DNA of 13,125 nucleotides from JBFHDX01 sp041584475 (GTDB lineage Bacteria; Pseudomonadota; Alphaproteobacteria; UBA8366; JADFVY01), in the NCBI GenBank assembly GCA_041584475.1, contig JBFHDX010000105.1, positions 1 to 13,125 on the forward strand. The letters are read 5' to 3'. A model generated the notes under the pieces. The model searched no databases and was not told where the DNA came from. It was given only the letters and a program-made list of their open reading frames with translations. Shown in pieces: positions 7,009 to 13,125 of the stretch. The translations under genes and the position numbers were made by a program. Every line of letters starts with the position of its first letter. Within the stretch, counting starts at the first letter, position 1.

Positions 7009-8727
7009 TCACCGTCGGAGGAGTTTGCGCAGCGCCCGGAGCGGTCGCGTGTTGACCACATCCGCCGCCGCGATCCAGCCTCGTCGGGCTTGGTCGACCG
7101 CGCCCGCCATGAAATCGAAATCGGTCTCGCGATGTGCATCGGTGCTGAGCGCAAGCTTCACGCCGGCGTCCTTCGCCATGCGCGCGTGCAGGTCGGTCAG
7201 GTCAAGCCGGTCGGGCTGCCCGTTGATCTCGAGGACCACGCCGCGGTCGCGGGCGCCGTCGATCAGCCGCTCGGCGTCGATCTCCAGCGGCGGCCGTCGC
7301 CCGATGAGACGGCCCGAGGGATGGGCGAGGATGCTGAACTGGGGATTGTCCATCGCCCGCAGGATGCGCTCGGTCTGGCGTGCGGCGTTCAGCGTGAACG
7401 CGCTGTGCACGGCGCCGACGACGAGGTCGAGTCGCGAGAGGATCGAATCGGACAGATCGAGGCTGCCGTCCTCGAGGATGTCGACCTCGACGCCCCTGAG
7501 CACGGTGAAGCCGCGCAGTTTTGCGTTCAGCCGGTCGATCTCGTCGACCTGCCGGGCGAGGCGCCGCTCGTCGAGGCCGTGAGCCACGGTGACGCGGCGG
7601 CTGTGCTCGGTGATCGCGATGTAGCGATAGCCCCGCGCGCGGGCGGCCTCGACCATGTCGGCGAGCGATGCGGTTCCGTCGGAGGCCCGCGTGTGCACGT
7701 GCAGGTCGCCGACGATGTCTTCGCGCGTCACGAGGCGGGGCAACGTGCCGGCGCGCGCCGCCTCGATCTCGCCGCGGTCCTCGCGCAGCTCCGGCGGGAT
7801 CCACGGCAGCTCCAGCGCCGCGTAAACGTCTTCCTCGGTCCTGCCGGCGACCCGCTTCTTGCCCCGGAAGACACCGTACTCGTTGATCTTCAAGCCCCGT
7901 TTGCGGGCGATGCGGCGGGTCGCGATGTTGTGCGCCTTGGCGCCGGTGAAGTACTGCAACGCCGCGCCATAGCTCTCCTCGGGCACGACGCGCAGGTCGA
8001 TCTGCAGGCCGCCGCGCAGCAGCACCGTCGAGCGCGTCGCGCCTCTCGCGACGACCTTGCCGACGTCATCGTATGTAACGAACCGTCGCATCGCCGCGGC
8101 GGGATCGCGGCTCGTTGCCAGCACGTCGAGGTCGCCGACCGTCTCGAGGCGGCGGCGGTAGCTACCGGCGACCGTGACACGGCCGATTCCGGGGGCTTCC
8201 TCCAGATGGCGCACAAGATCTTCGGCGATCTCCTCGGCGATCCGCAGTCGCGTCCGCTTCTCGCCGGCGCCGCGGGTGGTCAAGGCGTGCAGGATCTGCG
8301 CTCGCAGTTTCGGTCCGAATCCCGGGAGCTTGGTGAGTTCGCCGGTGCGCGCCGCGCGCAGCAGGTCGTCGACGCCCCCGATTCCCAGCATTTCCTGCAG
8401 CGCGTGCACGCGTTTAGGGCCGAGTCCCGGCAGTTCCATTAGCTCCGCGAGGTCTCCCGGCGTGCGCCGCTCGATCTCGTCGAGCAGCTTCAGGTGGCCG
8501 GTACTTACGATCTCGGCGATCTTCTCCGCGAGGTCGTGGCCGATCGTCGGCAGCTTCGAGAGGTCCTCGCCGCCGGCCACCATTGCCGCGAGGCTGCCGG
8601 GCAGCGCCTCGATCGTCTGCGCGGCCTTTCGGTAGGCGCGGACGCGGAAGGCGTTGGCACCCTCGATTTCGAGCAGGTCGGCGACGCGGTCGAACGTCGT
8701 CGCGATTTCGGCATTGCGGACGGGCAC
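7009..8727 (-). CDS. polX: bacterial family-X DNA polymerase with C-terminal PHP domain
   Basis: A two-domain repair polymerase. From the GTG at 8727 it has 572 residues, almost the length of Bacillus subtilis PolX (570). Order: N-terminal 8-kDa-like helical region (about 1-75), three helix-hairpin-helix segments (LPTIGHDLAEKI, LPGLGPKRVHAL, LPGFGPKLRAQI), then the palm. The palm has GSYRRR and catalytic Asp199 and Asp201 (GDLDVL) plus Asp244 (IDLRVV), followed by TGAKAHN and LKINEYGVF of the thumb. The C-terminal PHP domain keeps its metal ligands: HVH at 343-345, Asp350, His375, Glu414, His441, His469, Asp530 and His532. Family members fill small gaps in base-excision repair, and the PHP domain gives 3'-5' exonuclease activity. 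The ATG 20 codons upstream overlaps an FNR-like box and lacks a ribosome site; a GGAGG lies 12 nt before the chosen GTG. Confidence 0.93.
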   Translation of the reverse strand: MPVRNAEIATTFDRVADLLEIEGANAFRVRAYRKAAQTIEALPGSLAAMVAGGEDLSKLPTIGHDLAEKIAEIVSTGHLKLLDEIERRTPGDLAELMELPGLGPKRVHALQEMLGIGGVDDLLRAARTGELTKLPGFGPKLRAQILHALTTRGAGEKRTRLRIAEEIAEDLVRHLEEAPGIGRVTVAGSYRRRLETVGDLDVLATSRDPAAAMRRFVTYDDVGKVVARGATRSTVLLRGGLQIDLRVVPEESYGAALQYFTGAKAHNIATRRIARKRGLKINEYGVFRGKKRVAGRTEEDVYAALELPWIPPELREDRGEIEAARAGTLPRLVTREDIVGDLHVHTRASDGTASLADMVEAARARGYRYIAITEHSRRVTVAHGLDERRLARQVDEIDRLNAKLRGFTVLRGVEVDILEDGSLDLSDSILSRLDLVVGAVHSAFTLNAARQTERILRAMDNPQFSILAHPSGRLIGRRPPLEIDAERLIDGARDRGVVLEINGQPDRLDLTDLHARMAKDAGVKLALSTDAHRETDFDFMAGAVDQARRGWIAAADVVNTRPLRALRKLLRR

Positions 8728-8786
8728 GACCGGACGGGGCCTCCGTGGAATATGGGCGATTTTGGCAGGCTCGATGCACAGAGGCA

Positions 8787-8800
8787 TTGACGCACGTCAA
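8787..8800. promoter_or_regulatory. FNR/FixK/Dnr-type box between polX and the DUF2905 gene
   Basis: The sequence TTGACGCACGTCAA is a perfect TTGAC-N4-GTCAA dyad in the 124-bp divergent region. It is centred about 67 bp from the polX GTG and 58 bp from the DUF2905 ATG, so it could serve either gene or both. On the minus strand it reads TTGACGTGCGTCAATGCC, sharing the same GTCAATGCC flank as the box at 6977. That shared orientation favours the polX side. Confidence 0.6.
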
Positions 8801-8851
8801 TCCGAGCGGCGAGGATTTGGAGCTCGCGCAAAGCCTGGTCGAGCGAGGACG

Positions 8852-9079
8852 ATGTTCGATTTCATCTTTGGCAATCCGGTCAGCCGGATCCTCATCACCG
8901 TGGGGATCGTGCTGATCGTCGCCGGACTGCTGTGGCCGGTGCTGCAACGTATCGGCCTCGGCCGCTTGCCCGGAGACATCGTCGTCGAGCGCGAGAACTT
9001 TCGGTTCTACTTCCCGATTGTCACCTCGCTCGCGATCAGCGTGCTGCTTACGCTCGTGCTGTGGCTGATAAACCGGTAA
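8852..9079 (+). CDS. DUF2905 family small membrane protein
   Basis: A 75-residue protein with two membrane helices (about 10-32 and 55-73). The linker has the family signature GLGRLPGDIVVERENFRFYFP: an LGRLPGDI core, then an aromatic-Pro motif before helix two. The ATG at 8852 is preceded by GAGGACG and gives the usual family length, while the longer in-frame opening upstream has no membrane character and is discarded. DUF2905 proteins are widespread in bacteria and their function is unknown. The last 19 bases overlap the primase-polymerase reading frame, so the two are probably co-transcribed from a promoter near the box at 8787. Confidence 0.9.
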   Translation: MFDFIFGNPVSRILITVGIVLIVAGLLWPVLQRIGLGRLPGDIVVERENFRFYFPIVTSLAISVLLTLVLWLINR

Positions 9080-9900
9080 ACGGCGCCTTGCTTCTAGAGG
9101 CCGCGCTGGCGTGCCTCGCGCGCGGCTGGTCGGTGGTGCCGGTCGCCGCGGGCGAAAAGCGGCCGCTCGTGCGCTGGCAGGAATTCCAGGTGCGCCGCGC
9201 GGCCGAGGACGAAGTGCACGCGTGGTATGCGCGCTGGCCCGAGGCGGGGATCGCAATCGTCACCGGCGCGGTCTCGGGGCTCGCTGTCCTCGACGTCGAC
9301 ACGCGGCACGGCGGAGACGACACGCTCGCCGGGCTGGAGCGCGAATACGGACCACTGCCGGACACCGTCGAGGCGATCACCGGCGGCGGCGGACGACACG
9401 TCTATTTCGCCTATCCCGGCGCCGAGCTGCGCAATCGCGCTGCGCTTGCGGCCGGCCTCGACCTGCGGGCGGAGGGCGGTCTCGTGATCGCGCCGCCGTC
9501 GCTGCACGCGTCGGGGCGTCGTTACGAATGGGAGGTCTCGCACCATCCGGACGACACGCAAGTGGCCGACATGCCGGGCTGGCTGCTGCGGCTCGCGCGT
9601 GGCGAGTCGCCCGGCCACGGCCATGCGCTCGCCTGGTGGCGCGATCTCGTCGAGGGCGGCGTCGGCGAGGGCGCCCGCAACAGCACGATCGCCTCGCTCA
9701 CCGGTCATCTGCTGTGGCACGGCGTCGACGCGAGAGTCGCGCTGGAGCTGCTGCTCTGCTGGAACCGGGTGCGTTGCAATCCGCCGCTCGACGATGACGA
9801 GGTGGCGCGTACGGTGGACAGTATCGCCCGCACCCACGCGCGCCACCGCGAAGGCGGTGACGCGCGGGGTCAGCGCGGAAAGCCGCCGGGCGGGGACTAG
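9061..9900 (+). CDS. stand-alone bifunctional primase-polymerase (AEP/Prim-Pol) with PriCT-like tail
   Basis: A 279-residue protein. The N-terminal Prim-Pol domain begins GWSVVPVAAGEKRP, continues with the acidic motif LDVDT (Asp78, Asp80) and the GGGGRHVYF motif (His113), and ends with GLDLRAEGG and APPSLHASGRRYEW. These are the catalytic and nucleotide-binding signatures of archaeo-eukaryotic primases of the PF09250 type, able to prime and extend DNA. Residues about 190-265 resemble a primase C-terminal (PriCT) helical region: GARNSTIASLTGHLL, then NPPLDDDEV. No helicase domain follows, unlike plasmid or phage RepB/D5-type fusions. The start is uncertain: the GTG at 9061 overlaps the DUF2905 gene by 19 bp and has no clear ribosome site; a TTG at 9088 is the alternative. 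The stop codon shares CTAG with the convergent MucR-family gene. An old mobile-element origin is possible, but no mobile genes flank it. Confidence 0.85.
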   Translation: MADKPVNGALLLEAALACLARGWSVVPVAAGEKRPLVRWQEFQVRRAAEDEVHAWYARWPEAGIAIVTGAVSGLAVLDVDTRHGGDDTLAGLEREYGPLPDTVEAITGGGGRHVYFAYPGAELRNRAALAAGLDLRAEGGLVIAPPSLHASGRRYEWEVSHHPDDTQVADMPGWLLRLARGESPGHGHALAWWRDLVEGGVGEGARNSTIASLTGHLLWHGVDARVALELLLCWNRVRCNPPLDDDEVARTVDSIARTHARHREGGDARGQRGKPPGGD

Positions 9901-10352
9901 GCCGCCTTGCGGCCGCCGTCGCTCTTGCCCTTGCGGCTGGTCTTCTGGCTGCGCATGTGGCCGAGGCCCATCTGCTTCGCCATGCGCGCCCGCTTCTCGC
10001 GGTAGTTCGGGGCGACCATCGGATAGTCCGCCGGCAGGCCCCACTTCTTGCGGTATTCCTGCGGGCTCATGTCGTAGGCCGCACGCAGGTGCCCCTTGAG
10101 CATCTTGAAGCGCTGGCCGTCCTCGAGGCAGACGATGTAGTCGGGCGTGACCGACATCTCCACCGGTACCGCCGGCGCCTGCCCGGTATCGGTGACACCG
10201 ATCCTGCGCGGCGGCTCGACGCCGGTCAGCCGGCGATAGGCCGACCGCAGCGAGCCCAGCACGCGCTCCGTTGCCCTGATGGCGGCGCCGAGGCCGCCGG
10301 CCGCTGTGGCTTGCAGAAACGTCTCTCTCTTCGTCGTCATCTTGCTATCCAT
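9897..10352 (-). CDS. MucR/Ros-family transcriptional regulator, atypical
   Basis: A 151-residue DNA-binding protein. Residues 66-131 carry the family core: VTPDYIVCLEDGQRFKMLKGH, MSPQEYRKKWGLP, DYPMVAPNY and KQMGLG. Ros-type fingers hold zinc through Cys-x2-Cys/Asp-x9-His-x4-His. Here Cys75, Asp78 and His88 fit, but the fourth position is Tyr93, so zinc may be absent, as reported for some Mesorhizobium Ml homologues. The first 65 residues do not resemble the usual MucR N-terminus and instead have an Ala-rich helix plus a Pro/Arg linker. The C-terminus is a basic tail (RKGKSDGGRK). Family members repress many genes and themselves by binding AT-rich sites, often opposing cell-cycle regulators. 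A second ATG at 10340 is an alternative start. It is divergent from the M48 protease gene and convergent with the primase-polymerase. Confidence 0.9.
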   Translation of the reverse strand: MDSKMTTKRETFLQATAAGGLGAAIRATERVLGSLRSAYRRLTGVEPPRRIGVTDTGQAPAVPVEMSVTPDYIVCLEDGQRFKMLKGHLRAAYDMSPQEYRKKWGLPADYPMVAPNYREKRARMAKQMGLGHMRSQKTSRKGKSDGGRKAA

Positions 10353-10388
10353 CTTTCCGCGCGATGGCGGAACGTTTGTGGAACATAG

Positions 10389-10405
10389 CTCAAATTTAAC
10401 TCAAA
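10389..10405 (-). repeat. TTTGAG direct repeat across the MucR-family -10 region
   Basis: On the minus strand TTTGAG occurs twice with five bases between (period 11, one helical turn), flanking the predicted -10 element TTAAAT. It lies in an AT-rich pocket of an otherwise GC-rich intergenic region. The location would suit an operator, possibly for autoregulation by the MucR-family protein, but this is inference. Confidence 0.35.
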
Positions 10406-10422
10406 AACCGGGAGATTCAAGG
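10393..10422 (-). promoter_or_regulatory. predicted promoter of the MucR-family gene
   Basis: On the minus strand CCTTGAAT (10422-10415) is followed by 15 bases and then TTAAATT (10399-10393). This matches TTGAAT/TTAAAT as -35/-10 elements and places the transcript start about 35 nt before the ATG at 10352. The groES promoter has the same two elements at the same spacing. The CTTGAA half resembles the alphaproteobacterial heat-shock sigma factor (RpoH) -35 box, but a housekeeping sigma factor could also read it. Confidence 0.5.
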
Positions 10423-10486
10423 GGAGACGGAAAAGCAGCAGCGATTTCTTCTTGTGCCGCCCGAACCGGTCCATAAATCCTTTACG

Positions 10487-11455
10487 ATGCAAGCGGGCAA
10501 ACTTCATGACGGCGCCCGCCGGCGCCACAAGCTGCGCAACATCCTGCAGTCGGCCCTGCTGCTCGTCGGCATGCTCGGTCTGCTGTCGCTGTGCGTCTGG
10601 ATCGTGTTCGGGCCGGAAGGGACGCTGTGGGCGCTCGGCGGCTGGCTGCTGGCGCTGCTCCTCAGCCCGCGAATCTCTCCCCGCCTGCTGCTTCGCCTCT
10701 ATCGCGCCCAGCGCCTGCACCCGCGTCAGTTTCCGGCCGGTTTCGGGATTCTCGAGGAGCTGTCGCGGCGCGCCGGACTCGATTTCGTGCCGGCGCTCTA
10801 CTATGTGCCGAGCGCCACCCTCAACGCCTTTACCATGGGCCGCGGCGACGACGTCGTCATCGCGGTGACGGACGGCATGCTGCGGACTCTCGGACGCCGC
10901 GAGTTCGCGGGCGTCATCGCGCACGAATTGAGCCACGTCCGCAACAACGATCTCTGGGTGATGAGCCTCGCCGACAGCATCAGCCGTCTGACCAACCTGA
11001 TGACGCTGGCCGGCGCGATTCTGCTGATCGTCAACCTGCCCTTCCTGCTCACCGGCCAGGCGCAGGTGTCGTGGCTGCTCGTGGCGTTGCTGCTGCTCGC
11101 GCCGACCATCGGCAATCTGCTGCAGATGGGGCTGTCGCGCGCCCGTGAGTACGACGCCGACCTCGACGCGGCGGCGCTGACCGGCGATCCGGCCGGCCTC
11201 GCATCGGCGCTCATGAAGCTCGAGCATCACCACTCCCGCCTGTGGGAGCAGCTGCTGTTGCCTGGACGTCGCATCCCCGACCCGTCGCTGCTGCGCAGCC
11301 ACCCGCCCACGGAAGAGCGGATCGAGCGGCTGATGTCGCTCTACCCGCCGGCGCGCCTCGCCGCGCCGCCCGGGGCGGATGACATCGCACCGCCTGCCGA
11401 CCTGCCGTGGCGCCGCCGGCAGCCGCGCTGGCGAATCACGGGCCTCTGGCACTAG
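10487..11455 (+). CDS. membrane-bound M48-family zinc metalloprotease (HtpX-like)
   Basis: A 322-residue protein from the ATG at 10487. Residues about 18-60 form two N-terminal membrane helices, then comes a cytoplasmic-side protease domain with HELSH (His146, Glu147, His150), the zinc-binding and catalytic motif. Glu221 in REYDAD is the expected third ligand. Two further hydrophobic segments lie between these motifs (about 170-190 and 195-212), as in HtpX. The C-terminal SHPPTEERIERL is also family-typical. Such proteases degrade misfolded membrane proteins under envelope or heat stress. The last about 30 residues are Pro/Arg-rich. The ATG lacks a clear ribosome site; a GTG at 10454 would add 11 residues. 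It is divergent from the MucR-family gene and followed by groES, so it could belong to a stress neighbourhood, although groES has its own promoter. Confidence 0.9.
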   Translation: MQAGKLHDGARRRHKLRNILQSALLLVGMLGLLSLCVWIVFGPEGTLWALGGWLLALLLSPRISPRLLLRLYRAQRLHPRQFPAGFGILEELSRRAGLDFVPALYYVPSATLNAFTMGRGDDVVIAVTDGMLRTLGRREFAGVIAHELSHVRNNDLWVMSLADSISRLTNLMTLAGAILLIVNLPFLLTGQAQVSWLLVALLLLAPTIGNLLQMGLSRAREYDADLDAAALTGDPAGLASALMKLEHHHSRLWEQLLLPGRRIPDPSLLRSHPPTEERIERLMSLYPPARLAAPPGADDIAPPADLPWRRRQPRWRITGLWH

Positions 11456-11515
11456 CCGCGTCCGGTCGATTCCCGGTCGGCCGGGGCACCGGGCGAAAAA
11501 AAATTTCCGCTACCC

Positions 11516-11545
11516 CCTTGAATGAATTTTCAGTTTGATTAAATT
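11516..11545 (+). promoter_or_regulatory. groESL promoter with upstream A-tract
   Basis: CCTTGAAT (11516-11523), 15 bases, then TTAAATT (11539-11545). This puts transcription start near 11551, directly before or in the CIRCE operator. An A8 run followed by TTT at 11496-11506 falls about 45-55 bases before that start, where an UP element would contact RNA polymerase. CTTGAA also fits an RpoH-type -35, so dual HrcA and sigma-32 control is possible, as in other Alphaproteobacteria. Confidence 0.6.
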
Positions 11546-11553
11546 CGCGGCCG

Positions 11554-11580
11554 TTAGCACTCACCGCAGAGGAGTGCTAA
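11554..11580 (+). promoter_or_regulatory. CIRCE operator (HrcA binding site)
   Basis: A perfect TTAGCACTC-N9-GAGTGCTAA inverted repeat (11554-11562 and 11572-11580) matches the CIRCE consensus exactly. HrcA binds it as repressor and is itself kept folded by GroEL, so unfolded protein relieves repression. It sits just past the predicted promoter and 48 bases before the groES ATG, within the 5' leader. Confidence 0.97.
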
Positions 11581-11628
11581 CACTCAGGGTCATTCCGCTT
11601 GATGATAGGAAAAGTTGGAGGCAATGCA

Positions 11629-11943
11629 ATGAAATTCAGGCCCTTGCACGACCGCGTCCTCGTCCGCCGCATCGAAGAGGACGAGCGGACCGCCGGCGGC
11701 ATCATCATTCCCGACACCGCCAAGGAAAAGCCCATGCAGGGCGAGATCCTGGCCGTTGGGTCGGGCGCCCGCACCGAGAAGGGCGAAATCACCCCGCTTG
11801 ACGTGAAGGTCGGCGACCGCGTGCTGTTCGGCAAGTGGTCAGGTACCGAGGTCAAGATGGACGGCGAGGAACTCCTGATCATGAAGGAGTCCGACATCAT
11901 GGGCGTCATCGAGAACGCCGGCAAGGCCAAGAAGGCCGCATGA
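11629..11943 (+). CDS. groES: co-chaperonin GroES (10 kDa)
   Basis: A 104-residue protein starting MKFRPLHDRVLVRR. It has the family strands and the mobile loop (EERTAGGIIIPDTAKEK region, about 18-35), GEILAVGSG, VGDRVLFGKWSGTEVK and the closing LIMKESDIMGVIE. As a heptameric lid on GroEL it closes the folding chamber in the cytoplasm. The tail NAGKAKKAA adds about 10 residues past the usual end and is probably disordered. The ATG at 11629 has GGAGG 7 nt upstream. The in-frame ATGs upstream (11599, 11602) would add non-conserved residues and are rejected. groEL follows after 24 bp. Control is by the CIRCE element and promoter upstream. Confidence 0.98.
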   Translation: MKFRPLHDRVLVRRIEEDERTAGGIIIPDTAKEKPMQGEILAVGSGARTEKGEITPLDVKVGDRVLFGKWSGTEVKMDGEELLIMKESDIMGVIENAGKAKKAA

Positions 11944-11967
11944 ACTGATTAGGAGGGCGTAAATAAA

Positions 11968-13125
<1,158 letters not shown>

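Noticed and set aside
5903..8442. Plus-strand open frames of about 500-560 codons opposite the PflX-type and polX genes.
   Set aside because: Antisense frames kept open by GC-rich third positions; no domain features, whereas the minus strand has all catalytic motifs.
9061..10352. Primase-polymerase plus regulator as part of a prophage or plasmid replication module.
   Set aside because: No integrase, helicase, capsid, partition or attachment-site sequence nearby; codon use matches the flanking genes and the neighbours are chromosomal housekeeping genes.
11472..11503. Hairpin CCCGGT/ACCGGG followed by eight A residues after the M48 gene, resembling a terminator.
   Set aside because: An intrinsic terminator for the plus-strand gene needs a T-tract after the stem, but this is an A-tract. 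On the minus strand the T-run precedes the stem. The A-tract fits an UP element of the groES promoter better.

Overview
The window looks like chromosomal DNA of a GC-rich alphaproteobacterium. The evidence is a groES-groEL operon behind a perfect CIRCE element, a MucR/Ros-family regulator (a family largely confined to Alphaproteobacteria), FNR/FixK-type boxes and consistently GC-rich codon use. The order cannot be fixed from sequence alone. I see no rRNA, tRNA, CRISPR array, insertion sequence or prophage cluster, and no gene-free stretch longer than about 150 bp.

Layout. Bases 1-96 are the 3' end of an unrecognised plus-strand gene. Bases 130-1395 are a minus-strand pair: a stand-alone radical SAM protein followed by a small DUF805-like membrane protein. 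A conserved-looking soluble protein of unknown function (1542-2018) diverges from the pair. Bases 2090-3934 hold a translationally coupled minus-strand pair: an exported or anchored protein of unknown function, then a lipoprotein esterase of the poly(3-hydroxybutyrate) depolymerase/LpqC type. A carboxymuconolactone decarboxylase (AhpD-like) gene follows at 4053-4628, with a 47-residue remnant of an NAD(P)-binding Rossmann protein directly upstream. Next come an exported dienelactone hydrolase-family protein (4943-5737), a PflX-type (COG1313) radical SAM enzyme (5870-6883) and a bacterial family-X DNA polymerase with a PHP nuclease domain (7009-8727). The last two each have a near-identical TTGAC-N4-GTCAA box upstream, which suggests control by a CRP/FNR-family regulator responding to oxygen or nitric oxide.

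On the plus strand, a DUF2905 two-helix membrane protein (8852-9079) overlaps a stand-alone primase-polymerase gene (9061-9900). That gene converges on a MucR/Ros-family gene (9897-10352), and the two share a CTAG that carries both stop codons. A membrane M48 metalloprotease (10487-11455) diverges from the regulator. The window ends in the heat-shock operon: promoter, CIRCE, groES and the first 386 residues of groEL.

The most notable signals are in regulation. The MucR-family gene and groES appear to share one promoter architecture (CCCCTTGAAT-N15-TTAAATT), and the two FNR-like boxes match at 15 of 18 positions, including flanks, in the same orientation. The MucR-family protein has also lost the fourth zinc ligand and the usual MucR N-terminal region. 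I found no convincing multi-gene novel system. The least explained units are the exported protein/esterase pair and the DUF2905/primase-polymerase pair.
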